A stretch of DNA of 64,000 nucleotides from Acidobacteria bacterium UBA2994 (GTDB lineage: Bacteria > Acidobacteriota > Vicinamibacteria > Vicinamibacterales > UBA8438): NCBI GenBank assembly GCA_002346545.1, contig DEAA01000078.1, forward strand, positions 8,012 through 72,011, given 5' to 3'. Each line of letters starts with the position of its first letter. Within the stretch, counting starts at the first letter, position 1. The notes beneath the pieces were generated by a model. That model made no database searches, was not told the origin of the DNA, and was given only the letters and a program-made list of their open reading frames with translations. Shown here one piece after another: positions 17,032-25,816 of this stretch. The position numbers and the translations under genes were made by a program.

Positions 17032-19188
17032 TTAGTCCGCCAAGGGATGGGGCCGCAACTGAAAATGGATGACGGCGCTGCGAGTCCCCTTGCCGCCTTC
17101 GATGTGCCAGTTCAAGTTCGAGCCGTAATTGGCCCATAAGCCGCGGCCCTTCCAGCCTGCCTCCGGGTCATCGATGCGACCATCCAACCCCCGCGCGAAG
17201 AACCCGAGCGGATATGGCACCCGCAGCACGACCCACTCACCGGTCTCCGGCAGAAGCGCCAGGATCGAATCTGAGCCGGACCCCGGCGCCATCGGCACAT
17301 TTTCGCCGAGCCCGAGTGTGTCGAACTGGTCCACCCAATTGTAGTAGTGGTAGTCGGCGCTGCCTGGGTCCTCGACCCCCTTCATCTGCGGTCCGGGCGT
17401 CGGATACAAGGTCCATCCCTCGGGGCAGTGCTGGCCAATGGCCTCTGGACCGTTCAGCACCCGACATTTCCGTCGATCGAAGCTAGCCATGTGCCCGCTA
17501 CCTGAGAGAGCCGTCCAGATGACGCCGTCCCGATCCACATCGACACCTCGCGGTCCGTGGCCAGTCTGTGTCGGGTCCACCGCTGGATTCTCTGCAGACG
17601 GCGGCTCGTAGACCTCCGCGATACAGGTCTCTGGCGGATTGTCACCTCGGTCGACGCGGACAAGGTTGCCCGGGAAGGGGCCCGTGCGTGCAATCCAGAC
17701 GCTCCCGTCGGTCGGGCTGGCGATGATGCCGTAGGCGAATCCCCGGATGCGGCTGTCTCGAGCCTCATCGACCGGATCCCCGGGCTCGTTCCACGGCCGG
17801 GTGATGACGCCGTCACCATTGGTATCGATTACCGTCGGGCACCAGCCCTGCGCCGCCCTCTCGTCGCCGGTGTTGTCGAACATCTTCGTGTCGAGCCACC
17901 CAACGACGTTGGCATCGCCGCTGAACCAGAGCGTGTCGTTCTCGTCCTCCCCAAACTGCAAATGGTGTGTAGCGTAGCAGCTGTCAATCAGCAACCAGGT
18001 CTGCCGCTCCGGGTCGTAGGCAGAGATCTGGCGTCCGCTGGACGGAATCGGGAAGTAGGCCGCGGAAGGATGCCTTGAACCGTCTCGGCACCAATCGGGG
18101 TTCTCGCGACGGCGCACCGTCGACGTCAACCAGACGCGCCCTCGGGCGTCCATCATTGGGTTGTGCGGGTTAGCTGGAGCATCGAAGATGATCTCCTCGC
18201 CCCACGCCGGTGAGGGCTCAAAGCCCAGTTCGGTTGGAAACATCGACGGCACCATCTCGCTGGGCTCGCGGAGCGGCACGTCGAGCTCGGTCGACTGATG
18301 TCTGGCCACGTCGGTGATGATCAGCTTGTCGTTCGTGATCGACACCCCGTAGACCAGGCCGTGCCCGTTGACCGTGGGATCGCGCTTGTCGGTCGTGATT
18401 TCGTCATGCACGTAGGAGGTCTCGCCAGCCCAATCCCACATCGTCAGCACCAGGTTCCGCTCCACGCCGCGGGGGCGGGGTGGTGCCACCGGTATCTCGC
18501 CCGCCGCGATCCGGTCACTCCAGTCCGAAAACATGTCGAGGCCACGGTCTGAGCCGAACCGATTCAACACCCCGGCCATCTGCCGGCCGCGCTGACCGAA
18601 GGTGAGCCGATGCGCCCAGGCTGCGCGGGTAGAGTCGAACTGAGACAGGTGGCTGGTCTCGAATGTAAAGCGATTCCCCATCTGATGGCAGAGTTGGCAC
18701 CCCTGCTTGGTCACATCCACCCAGGCGGCCTGGCTCCGCAACCCCGGCGAGATCCCGTTGCCCTGGGGACCGGTACCGGGAAATTCTTCTGCCGACGGCG
18801 GCTCAAGTAGCGAGTACCAATAGTTGGCCGGATAGACCTGTGCTGCCTCCTGTGGCGTCGAGGCAATGACCGCCCTAAGTTCGACCGTCTGGCCAGGCTC
18901 GGCCCTGACGGGCTCAGAATCCACCAAGCCGTAGCCGCGCACCCAGACCCGGTAGGAGGCGGCGGGAAGATCGGGCAGGACGAAACGTCCGTCGTCATCG
19001 GTCACGACGATCTTCCGGAACCTGGTGTCAAGATCGTCGGTTTCGGCAATCACCCACACGCCCACCTCTGGGCCAGTAAGGCTTTGCACTGTGCCACGAA
19101 GATCACCCTCAGCCGGTTGCCGAGCGACCAGCACCGCCGTCGCGCAGGCCATCACCACACACAACGCAGCTGTCAGCCCCTTCTGCAT
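17032..19188 (-). CDS. Exported heme c protein with carboxypeptidase-regulatory-like domain and beta-propeller (paralogue 1)
   Basis: A 718-residue exported protein with three parts: a signal peptide (about 1-25), a CarboxypepD_reg-like beta-sandwich (30-110, with TDDDGRFVLPDLPAASYRVW), a single CQLCH heme-c site at 164-168, and a long propeller-like region (from about 300) with repeats such as DRDGVIWTALSGSG and DARGRVWLTS that recall virginiamycin-lyase/NHL propellers. The ATG at 19188 follows GGAGGTGCAGT, a strong ribosome-binding site, so it is preferred to upstream starts. A paralogue lies at 49252 beside a quinoprotein dehydrogenase, which suggests a redox partner role. No enzymatic motif is recognised. 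Confidence 0.75.
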   Translation of the reverse strand: MQKGLTAALCVVMACATAVLVARQPAEGDLRGTVQSLTGPEVGVWVIAETDDLDTRFRKIVVTDDDGRFVLPDLPAASYRVWVRGYGLVDSEPVRAEPGQTVELRAVIASTPQEAAQVYPANYWYSLLEPPSAEEFPGTGPQGNGISPGLRSQAAWVDVTKQGCQLCHQMGNRFTFETSHLSQFDSTRAAWAHRLTFGQRGRQMAGVLNRFGSDRGLDMFSDWSDRIAAGEIPVAPPRPRGVERNLVLTMWDWAGETSYVHDEITTDKRDPTVNGHGLVYGVSITNDKLIITDVARHQSTELDVPLREPSEMVPSMFPTELGFEPSPAWGEEIIFDAPANPHNPMMDARGRVWLTSTVRRRENPDWCRDGSRHPSAAYFPIPSSGRQISAYDPERQTWLLIDSCYATHHLQFGEDENDTLWFSGDANVVGWLDTKMFDNTGDERAAQGWCPTVIDTNGDGVITRPWNEPGDPVDEARDSRIRGFAYGIIASPTDGSVWIARTGPFPGNLVRVDRGDNPPETCIAEVYEPPSAENPAVDPTQTGHGPRGVDVDRDGVIWTALSGSGHMASFDRRKCRVLNGPEAIGQHCPEGWTLYPTPGPQMKGVEDPGSADYHYYNWVDQFDTLGLGENVPMAPGSGSDSILALLPETGEWVVLRVPYPLGFFARGLDGRIDDPEAGWKGRGLWANYGSNLNWHIEGGKGTRSAVIHFQLRPHPLAD

Positions 19189-19235
19189 ACTGCACCTCCG
19201 CATCGGTCCCAAGTCTCACTTCAGATGGTGACTCG

Positions 19236-19241
19236 ATTCTA
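19236..19241 (-). promoter_or_regulatory. Candidate -10 element of the heme c/propeller gene
   Basis: The reverse strand reads TAGAAT, 48 bases before the ATG at 19188. Confidence 0.3.
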
Positions 19242-19293
19242 CCGCGCCCGCCCAGGTCAGCCGTTAGCGTAAAGGGAGCCGGACCTGACGGCG

Positions 19294-19299
19294 TATACT
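19294..19299 (+). promoter_or_regulatory. Candidate -10 element of YEYACHE paralogue 2
   Basis: TATACT lies 29 bases before the ATG at 19328, with a GTGAGG ribosome-binding site between. Confidence 0.4.
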
Positions 19300-19327
19300 C
19301 TGAAAAACTCCGGAAGTGAGGAACACG

Positions 19328-20299
19328 ATGATCTACCGTCTGCTGCTCTCGGCGGCGACCCTGCTGGCCCTGACGACGACCTCGGCCACGGCCCAGCCCG
19401 CATCGGCGGGACGCCCCCCCGACGGTTCTCCGGCGCCGCGGATGCCGTGGGGGGTCCCGGATCTCACCGGCGTCTGGGACCACGGAACGGCGACCCCCCT
19501 CGAACGGCCCGAGCGCTACGAGGGCCGCGACTTCCTCACCCCAGAGGAAGTCGCGCAGGCCAACCTCGAAGCCCAGACCTTTGCCACCTCCGAACGGCGC
19601 AGCGAGCTCAGTGCCCAGCGGGACGTCGGCCTCGCCTACAACCAGTTCTGGTGGGACCGCGGACTGTCCGATGGGCGCACCGCGCTCATTATCGACCCGG
19701 CCGACGGCCGGATTCCGGAGCAGACCCCGGAAGCGGTCGCGCGGGCCGCCGCCCGGCGCGCCGCCACCCCCCCGAGGGCCAATTCAGAGAACCCGGAAGA
19801 CAGAGGTCTCTGGGAACGCTGCCTGTCGCGTGGCACGGTGCGCCTGGGTGGCGTCTACAACAACAATTTTCACGTCTTCCAGACCGAAGACTACGTGGCG
19901 ATTCTGCTTGAGATGGTCCACGAGATGCGGATCATCCCGCTCGACGGCAGCGGACCGACCGAGTCCACGCCGGCCCAGTGGTTGGGTCGCTCGCGTGGCC
20001 ACTGGGAAGGAGACACGCTGGTCGTTGAGACCACGCACTTCTCTGGGCAGGCGCCCTGGCGGGGCTCTGGCGAGAACCTGTACCTGATCGAGCGCTTCTC
20101 ACGCCCAGACGCTAACACCTTGCGCTACGAGGTGACGTTCGAGGACGCGACCACCTGGATCTCGCCCTGGACGGCGGCGCTCGACATGCCGCGCACCAAC
20201 GGACTGCTCTACGAGTACGCCTGTCACGAACGCAACTACGGGATGGAGAACCTGCTGCGCGGGGCCCGCGTGCAGGAACGGGAAGCAGCTGGCCGGTGA
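19328..20299 (+). CDS. Exported YEYACHE-family protein of unknown function (paralogue 2)
   Basis: A 323-residue protein with a signal peptide (MIYRLLLSAATLLAL, cleavage near ATAQ). It follows the same block order as the protein at 4428: VPDLTGVWDHG, YNQFWWDRG, LIIDPADGR, RCLSRG, EMVHEMRIIPLDG, HWEGDTLVVETTHF, IERFSR and YEYACHERNYGM. The ATG at 19328 is preferred over an in-frame GTG 12 bases upstream because GTGAGG serves as its ribosome-binding site. Conserved histidine, cysteine and glutamate (ACHE) could bind a metal, but this is a guess. Confidence 0.75.
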   Translation: MIYRLLLSAATLLALTTTSATAQPASAGRPPDGSPAPRMPWGVPDLTGVWDHGTATPLERPERYEGRDFLTPEEVAQANLEAQTFATSERRSELSAQRDVGLAYNQFWWDRGLSDGRTALIIDPADGRIPEQTPEAVARAAARRAATPPRANSENPEDRGLWERCLSRGTVRLGGVYNNNFHVFQTEDYVAILLEMVHEMRIIPLDGSGPTESTPAQWLGRSRGHWEGDTLVVETTHFSGQAPWRGSGENLYLIERFSRPDANTLRYEVTFEDATTWISPWTAALDMPRTNGLLYEYACHERNYGMENLLRGARVQEREAAGR

Positions 20300-20329
20300 C
20301 GACGCCCCTGTGTCGTCCGGGTGCTCGCT

Positions 20330-20724
20330 AGCGCACACGTTCGACGATGCGCTCAAGGCGGAAGAAACGCCCGCTGACGGCGACATAGGGCAGCTCGATC
20401 GCCTCCGTCAGTTCAGCCACGACCTGACCTAAACCGGCGGCGAGAAAGAAGACCGGATTCTGTAGCGGATCTCACGACAACGCAGGCAGCCCACGACCTG
20501 CCGCGGAATCTGCCGGCCGTTGCCCGCGTCCGGATCCTTGAACACTCTCCGTACTCGGCGCACAGACCGTCTTCGATGTTCTCCTCCGGCGGACATGGGC
20601 TGAGCGCGAGCCAGCCCGCAGCCGCCGGTTCCGGAACGTTCTCGCACGCGGGGGTTCGAGGAGCTACAGGAGCAGGCTCGGACGGCGTCGGCTCGACATC
20701 GCGGTCACGGAAGTAGCTGCACAC
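20330..20724 (-). pseudogene. Decayed N-terminal remnant of an exported alpha/beta-hydrolase (TAP-like family)
   Basis: The 470-base gap 20300-20769 has no intact gene. Read on the minus strand, three frames in succession give pieces of one recognisable protein start. The first (from 20724) has CPPEENIEDGLCAEYGE. The second continues VFKDPDAGNGRQIPRQVV. The third (toward 20330) has NPVFFLAAGLGQVVAELTEA and then stops. Intact TAP-like hydrolases begin with a Cys-containing segment, then (V/Y)FED(R/P)xAGxGRxIxLxxVV, then PVFxLAGGPGQ, so these match in order. At least two frameshifts and loss of the catalytic core make it a pseudogene. A later fragment, RFFRLERIVERVR, is not explained. Confidence 0.6.
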
Positions 20725-20769
20725 CGGACGTCGTCTGGATTACACGGAAACCGAGACGGGTCAGACCAT

Positions 20770-22542
20770 TCAGTGCAGGGGCCAGAACCAGGGCACTAAG
20801 ACGATCGTCGCCAGCACCACCAGGACAACCAGCGGTGCACCTAGCCGGGCAAAATCACCGAAGCGGTAGCCACCCGGCCCATACACCATCAGGTTGGTCT
20901 GGTACGACAGAGGAGTCAGAAACGACGCCGAGGCCGCCAGGGCGACCGCCACCGCGAACGCGCGGACATTCAGTTCGAGCTCAGTGGCCGCCGACATCGC
21001 GATCGGGAACATCAGCACCGCCGCAGCGTTGTTCGTGATCAGGCTCTTCAGCAGCACCGTGGTCAGCACGATGCCGACAAGCCCGCCAGACGCGCCGAGC
21101 GTTCCGAATACACCGTCGATCAGCTGTGCCACGTCTGCCGCGAGCCCCGAAGTCTCAAGGGCAGCTGCCAGTCCGAACGCGCCTGCGATCACCAGGATAA
21201 CGTCGAGGTCGATGGCCCCCTTCGCTTCCGACGGAGTCAGCACGCCGCTCATCACCAGCACCAAGGCGCCCACCAGCGCGGCGCTCAAGACCGGCAGCAA
21301 CCCGACGGCTGCCGACACGACGACCCCAGCCCCCACCAACGCCACAATCCAGGCCTTCCGTCCCACCGCCGGCGGCACTCCGCCTAAGCGTGACACCAGC
21401 AGGAACGCGCTCCGATCGCGCCACCTGTCCCGGAAGCCAGGATCGGACAGGATAAGCAGCGTATCCTCCGCCTTCAGGCCGATACCGCCCAGCTTGGCGT
21501 CGATCCGGCGCCCGGCCCGGTGTATGGCTACCACCGCGGCCTGATACTGCGCCCGAAACCCCGCTTCTTTCAGCGAGCGGCCGACCAGCGGCGAAGAGGG
21601 CCCGAGCACCGCCTCGAAGAAGGTGTGCCGGACTGTGTCGAATTCTTGCACGTGCTTGTGTTCGGCCGAGACCAGACCGCGGATGGCATGCAGGTCCACG
21701 ACCACATCGGCGCGCCCCACGAACGTCAGCTCATCCCCGCCGCGGAGTACCGTGTGCGGGCCAACCGGCGCGATGACCTCGCCCTGTCGGTCAATCTCAA
21801 TAAGAAACACGCCCGCCAAATTTCTCAGCCGCCCCGCCTCGACCGAACGACCATCGAGCGCCCCGTCGGCCGCCACGATCATCCGGACCACAAATTCACG
21901 GAAACCGTCGCTCAGGTCGGCCTGCGCCGGATGCCGCTCGGGAAGCAGCCGTGGCGACAGCAGAATCAGTAGCCCCACTCCAACCACGGCAACCGGGAGC
22001 CCTACCGGGGTCAATTCGAACATGGTCAAAGGTGGTTCACCAGCATCGATCAGCAAACCCGATACGACGAGATTCGTCGAAGTGCCGATCAGCGTGACCA
22101 TTCCACCCAGGATGGCGGCGAACGATAGCGGCATCAGAAATCTCGAAGGCGAAAGGCCGGTACGCTGGGCCCAGTTCTCCACCTGAGGAGCCAACATCGC
22201 CACGATCGGCGTGTTATTGAGCAAGCTTGACATGGCGGCGGCCGGTATTAGCAGCCGCGCCAACCCAGCGCTTCGCCCGTCGCCAGCCCCCAGAGTGCCG
22301 GCCACCAGCGGTTGCAGCGCTCCGGTCTTCTCCACGGCGCGTGCCAGCACGTACAGCGCGGCCACCGTGATCGGTGCCGGATTCGACAGTCCGGCGAACG
22401 CCTCGGCCGGCGTGATGACACCTGCCACCAGCAATACGATCACGCCGGTAAGCACCGTCGCCGATGGCGCCGCCAGCTCGCGCGCCAGGGCCCAGACCAT
22501 TACAGCCAGCACCACGAACGTCAGCAAAGCGTCCAAACTCAT
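20770..22542 (-). CDS. SLC13-family permease with two TrkA-C (RCK_C) domains
   Basis: A 590-residue divalent-anion:sodium symporter-type membrane protein. Two homologous membrane halves each carry the family signature: NNTPIVAMLAPQ and GGMVTLIGTSTNLVVSG in the first; NNAAAVLMFPIA and SFLTPLSYQTNLMVYGPGGY in the second. Between them lie two RCK_C-like cytoplasmic domains (about residues 215-300 and 305-390, each with an L-GGDELTFVG or LKAEDTLLILS type end). SLC13 relatives with this insert are usually called sulfate or general anion permeases. The substrate is not determinable here. The gene stands alone between the hydrolase remnant and a divergent gene. Confidence 0.88.
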   Translation of the reverse strand: MSLDALLTFVVLAVMVWALARELAAPSATVLTGVIVLLVAGVITPAEAFAGLSNPAPITVAALYVLARAVEKTGALQPLVAGTLGAGDGRSAGLARLLIPAAAMSSLLNNTPIVAMLAPQVENWAQRTGLSPSRFLMPLSFAAILGGMVTLIGTSTNLVVSGLLIDAGEPPLTMFELTPVGLPVAVVGVGLLILLSPRLLPERHPAQADLSDGFREFVVRMIVAADGALDGRSVEAGRLRNLAGVFLIEIDRQGEVIAPVGPHTVLRGGDELTFVGRADVVVDLHAIRGLVSAEHKHVQEFDTVRHTFFEAVLGPSSPLVGRSLKEAGFRAQYQAAVVAIHRAGRRIDAKLGGIGLKAEDTLLILSDPGFRDRWRDRSAFLLVSRLGGVPPAVGRKAWIVALVGAGVVVSAAVGLLPVLSAALVGALVLVMSGVLTPSEAKGAIDLDVILVIAGAFGLAAALETSGLAADVAQLIDGVFGTLGASGGLVGIVLTTVLLKSLITNNAAAVLMFPIAMSAATELELNVRAFAVAVALAASASFLTPLSYQTNLMVYGPGGYRFGDFARLGAPLVVLVVLATIVLVPWFWPLH

Positions 22543-22621
22543 GCCGATCTCGCCCTTTTCATCCGATCGATCCTACTAGAGTGCTTCCAACTCCGCCGCC
22601 GTGGCCTGCGCGACAGCCGAC

Positions 22622-22627
22622 TATACT
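22622..22627 (+). promoter_or_regulatory. Candidate -10 element of the Rap1a-like gene
   Basis: TATACT lies 22 bases before the ATG at 22650. No clear -35 or Shine-Dalgarno sequence. Confidence 0.4.
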
Positions 22628-22649
22628 GTCGCTGCTGAGCACTTTCCGT

Positions 22650-23042
22650 ATGACACGCGCCGGACTGCTCCTCGTGATCCTGTTGCTCGCGACCGCACAG
22701 CCGAGCGACACCGGTCTCGCCCGACAAACCGAGGGCGCAGGCACCCAACTGGTGCGCACTTGCCGACTCTACTTCGAGTTTCTCGGACGAACAGGGGCCG
22801 GACGTGAGGAGGCGTTCGACCGAAGCCCGTTCGGGATGGGATACTGCGCTGGCCTCGTACGCGGCGTTACCGATGTCGCCCGTACCCGGATGGAAGGTCG
22901 CCTCTGTATCCCTGAGGTCACCACTGAGGCGGAAGCGGTCTGGGTGGTCGTGCACTATCTGGAAAACAACCAGATCGCTCAGCCGGAGCGCGACACCGAC
23001 CTGGTTTTGCGGGCCCTGGAGAACACCTACCGATGCCGCTGA
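22650..23042 (+). CDS. Exported Rap1a/Tai-like small protein
   Basis: A 130-residue protein with a signal peptide (MTRAGLLLVILLLATAQ). The mature part has the Rap1a/Tai immunity-protein pattern: an early cysteine in RTCRLYFEF, FGMGYCAGLVRGV, RLCIPEV, then VVVHYLENN and a final YRC. In Serratia the Rap/Tai proteins neutralise type VI amidase toxins in the periplasm. No amidase effector or T6SS gene is nearby, so the immunity role is not supported by context; the fold is used more widely. It overlaps the next gene by 10 bases, so the two are probably translated together. Confidence 0.72.
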   Translation: MTRAGLLLVILLLATAQPSDTGLARQTEGAGTQLVRTCRLYFEFLGRTGAGREEAFDRSPFGMGYCAGLVRGVTDVARTRMEGRLCIPEVTTEAEAVWVVVHYLENNQIAQPERDTDLVLRALENTYRCR

Positions 23043-23647
23043 GCTGCCCTCGCGCGCTCAGCGCTCAGTCCGTCGTCATCGCGATCCTGCTGCTGGTGCC
23101 GCTGGCCGTCCCCGGTTGCCGGCAACCCGGCACTACTGCCAGCCCGGCCGCATCGCCGGACGACGAGACACGCTTTCAACCCACCGCGACGGTCGAGGAT
23201 CTGATGCGGAGCCTCATCGACCCGGCAGCCGACGCAATCTGGGACGCCGTGGTGATCAGGTCAACCTTAGACGGTCTGGATGAACAGCGGCCGGAAACCG
23301 ACGAGGACTGGGCCGCGCTCGAACGAAGCGCCTTGCATCTTGTGGAGGCGGGGAATCTGCTACGGATCGAAGGCCGAGCGATTGCCGGCCCTGAGTCGGT
23401 CTCGGAGATGCCTGGCATCGACCTGGATCCGGACGCCATCGCATTGCTCGTGGCGGCCAATGCCGACTCGTGGGGACGGTCCGCACGAGAGATTCATGAC
23501 GTCGGGGTGCTGCTGCTCGCCGCCACCCGGGCAAGAGATGTCGACGCCCTCCTCAAAGGCGGCAGCCGGCTACAGGTCGCGTGTGAGTCGTGTCACTCCC
23601 GCTTCTGGTACCCGCCTATGCCATCTACCGGTGAGGACGAACCGTAG
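23033..23647 (+). CDS. Lipoprotein with C-terminal heme c site (cytochrome c'-like)
   Basis: A 204-residue predicted lipoprotein: the N-terminal hydrophobic segment ends in VPGC (cysteine 29). A helical region follows (LMRSLIDPAADAIWDAVV; ALERSALHLVEAGNLLRIEG; REIHDVGVLLLAATRARD), and the heme-c motif CESCH lies near the C-terminus at about 184-188. A CXXCH close to the end of a four-helix region is the hallmark of class II cytochromes (cytochrome c'). Probable role: periplasmic electron carrier or gas/redox-responsive heme protein. It overlaps the Rap1a-like gene by 10 bases. Confidence 0.78.
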   Translation: MPLSCPRALSAQSVVIAILLLVPLAVPGCRQPGTTASPAASPDDETRFQPTATVEDLMRSLIDPAADAIWDAVVIRSTLDGLDEQRPETDEDWAALERSALHLVEAGNLLRIEGRAIAGPESVSEMPGIDLDPDAIALLVAANADSWGRSAREIHDVGVLLLAATRARDVDALLKGGSRLQVACESCHSRFWYPPMPSTGEDEP

Positions 23648-23670
23648 TCCGGCTGACCTTCCTGGCTAGC

Positions 23671-24051
23671 CTACGGCCGGATGGGCGAGCCATCGGGTCG
23701 GGTCAGCTCGGCGCAGCAAATCCCGTAGGTCCCCGGCGCCCGCGACGGCTGTCCCACCACACGGATCTCGTCACCGGCCCTGATCGTGTCTGACGTCCAA
23801 CCGCGACGCGTCATCATCACCGCCGTGCCCATCTCGACTTCCCAACCCACCACGTCGCCATTGGCGGTCGGCGCATCGAGATACACGAACGAGTGGGGGT
23901 TCCGGAACACGAATTCGGTAACGGTGCCCACCGCCTCAACCTGCTTTTCAGGATCGTAGAAGGGCGCGCTTGCGTGATGGGCACCTGCGGGCACGTTGGT
24001 CACCAGCACCGCTCCAAGCAAACCTGCCGTCGTCCAGAGTAGAGTTCTCAC
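23671..24051 (-). CDS. DUF6152 family exported protein
   Basis: A 126-residue exported protein beginning at a GTG (24051) that follows AGGAGAAACG; the frame is open further upstream without coding character. A hydrophobic leader ends near GAHHA. The mature domain has the DUF6152 pattern: FYDPEKQVEAVGTVTEF, NPHSFVYLDA, WEVEMGTAVMMTRRGW, and GDEIRVVGQPSR. The family is an OB-like small beta domain of unknown function, frequent in Acidobacteria and proteobacteria and often paired with the kind of exported protein encoded just upstream (24094-24855). Confidence 0.8.
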   Translation of the reverse strand: MRTLLWTTAGLLGAVLVTNVPAGAHHASAPFYDPEKQVEAVGTVTEFVFRNPHSFVYLDAPTANGDVVGWEVEMGTAVMMTRRGWTSDTIRAGDEIRVVGQPSRAPGTYGICCAELTRPDGSPIRP

Positions 24052-24093
24052 ACCGTTTCTCCTTGCTTGCAGATCAAGGCCGCACATCTCCCT

Positions 24094-24855
24094 TTACTGG
24101 TACTTCGGTATCAGAAACTTCCGCGGATGTCCCGCCTCGAATGGGTCGCAGTTGTAGGCTTGGAGCTTGTAGCCGTCAGGCGCCGGCTGCCACCGCGTGG
24201 TATATGACGCCGGCTCCCGCAGAAACATCGGGTCCTCGACCGTCAGCGTCAGGTTCAGATGCTCACCGTCTCGCCAGTACCGCTCAGTTAGTTTCTTCTG
24301 CTGGGAGGAGGGAATTCCGTTGTAGTCGTCGAACCCGGTGATGTCGAACACGAAGTTCGTGGTCTCCACGATGAGCGCGCCCTCTTCGTAGCGCCCCACC
24401 GAAAAACCTTGGACCGTGAACTCAATCGGCGACGGCTCACGACCATCGAGCCAGACCGTCCGAATCTGGTCGTCCTTCTCGTAGCGAAAGAGCACCCTAT
24501 CCGGCCACTGGGTCACTTCCATCATGTAGGGGTCGTACTGAATGGCGGGCGAGGCTGACGGCACGCAGTCGTATTTCGGAGCGATCGCCTCGTCGAACGC
24601 GGCCTGGTACGCCTCGGCTCGCTCGTTGAGAATCGGGAAATTCTCACCCGGCACCCATGGCATGTTGGGTCCATTGACCCGTCGCACAGCCGGTCCACCG
24701 TCCCAGACCCCGACAAGATCGGGCACCTCTACCGAGGCGTCCTGCGCCTCCGCTGGCGCGGCCACCCCACTCCCGAGCGCGACAAGCAGCCCGCCGACGA
24801 TCCAAGAAGACCGCCATACGGAGACGACCGCTCGACGACTGTCAGGTCTGTGCAT
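24094..24855 (-). CDS. Exported protein of unknown function, distant YEYACHE-family relative (paralogue 4)
   Basis: A 253-residue exported protein with a signal segment ending near AEAQ. It shares parts of the YEYACHE layout: VPDLVGVWDGG at the start of the mature protein, a block VGRYEEGALIVETTNF that aligns with WEGDTLVVETTNF, LTERYWR and LTVEDP. The terminal part instead reads YKLQAYNCDPFEAG, so it lacks the ACHE motif. Such proteins commonly occur next to DUF6152 genes, as here (42 bases apart). The ATG at 24855 has AGGAG seven bases upstream; a GTG six bases earlier is less well placed. Confidence 0.7.
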   Translation of the reverse strand: MHRPDSRRAVVSVWRSSWIVGGLLVALGSGVAAPAEAQDASVEVPDLVGVWDGGPAVRRVNGPNMPWVPGENFPILNERAEAYQAAFDEAIAPKYDCVPSASPAIQYDPYMMEVTQWPDRVLFRYEKDDQIRTVWLDGREPSPIEFTVQGFSVGRYEEGALIVETTNFVFDITGFDDYNGIPSSQQKKLTERYWRDGEHLNLTLTVEDPMFLREPASYTTRWQPAPDGYKLQAYNCDPFEAGHPRKFLIPKYQ

Positions 24856-24911
24856 GCTCACTCTCCTCGTCGATCCGGGGGGCCAACCGTCGCCAGCCCG
24901 AAGTTCAAGGG

Positions 24912-24917
24912 ATTCTA
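24912..24917 (-). promoter_or_regulatory. Candidate -10 element
   Basis: The reverse strand reads TAGAAT, 57 bases before the ATG at 24855. Confidence 0.3.
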
Positions 24918-24931
24918 CCTCGCCTCCCAGC

Positions 24932-25816
24932 TCATCGGGCCCGTCTCCAAACCCGATTCCACCACATCAGACCACCAGTGACGAACATGACTGGCGGCAC
25001 GAGGCCTATGACGGCCCAGAGCAACTTCGACCACTCCCCGAATCGACCAAAGTGCAGACGTGTAAACCACAGGAGGACGTTGTCTCCAGTGCGCGGGTCG
25101 AAGTTGTCCTCCTCGAACGGCTCCAAATAGTCGACCACGGCACCGAACGGCTCGGGGAAAGCGAGGTAGATCCCGGTAAAGCCCCACATGACAATGAAGA
25201 ACAGCGTCCAGAACCCGAGCGCGCTATGGAGCGACCAGTTCAATCGTCGCCAATTCGAACGCCAGTCGACAACTAGACCGTTACTCCAGGTCTTCACCCC
25301 GGGCCACCAGATGACCGCACCTGTCACCCCGAGCAGGAGCAGCAGGATCGCGCCCACGCCGTTGACCGAGCGACCGGTGTCCCCAGCCAGCAGATTGTCG
25401 TGCAAATCGAGCAGCCAGGTGGTCAGGCGCCACCCCCACGGCAACGCATGCCCCAAGTACTCGCCTGTATATGGATCGAAGAACAGCTGGCTCCGTTCCC
25501 CAGAAGGCCCGACCGACATAGTCACGGCGAGCCCGGGCTCGTCGGGCTCGGTCCAGACCTCCACCGGCACATCGGGAAACAGTGCCTCGGTGGCGGCGAC
25601 CAGTTCCTCGCCGCTTAGCCTGGCACCGGCCACCGCGACCGGGAGGGGCTGCGGGTTGAAGTACTGGCGCAGCTCACTGCGATACACAAGGATACTGCCG
25701 GTCAGGCTGATCACGACGACGTAAAGACCGACCGCCAGTCCGCTCCACAAGTGGACCTGGAACAGCGCGCGCCTGAGCCACATCTGCTGCGGCTGCCGCC
25801 ACCAACTACTGACCAT
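24932..25816 (-). CDS. PepSY-associated transmembrane protein
   Basis: A 294-residue membrane protein of the PepSY_TM type. The first helix follows a basic N-terminus (FQVHLWSGLAVGLYVVVISLTGSILVYR). A PepSY-like extracytoplasmic region contains LSGEELVAATEALFP. Two further helices hold LLLLLGVTGAVIWWPG and NWSLHSALGFWTLFFIVMWGFTGIYLAFP, and the protein ends in a fourth helix with WWNRVWRR. The intramembrane histidines (HLW, LHDN, LHSALGF) are those proposed to bind heme or quinone in relatives near siderophore receptors. It starts within the last 11 bases of the ATP-grasp gene, so the pair is translationally coupled. Confidence 0.85.
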   Translation of the reverse strand: MVSSWWRQPQQMWLRRALFQVHLWSGLAVGLYVVVISLTGSILVYRSELRQYFNPQPLPVAVAGARLSGEELVAATEALFPDVPVEVWTEPDEPGLAVTMSVGPSGERSQLFFDPYTGEYLGHALPWGWRLTTWLLDLHDNLLAGDTGRSVNGVGAILLLLLGVTGAVIWWPGVKTWSNGLVVDWRSNWRRLNWSLHSALGFWTLFFIVMWGFTGIYLAFPEPFGAVVDYLEPFEEDNFDPRTGDNVLLWFTRLHFGRFGEWSKLLWAVIGLVPPVMFVTGGLMWWNRVWRRAR

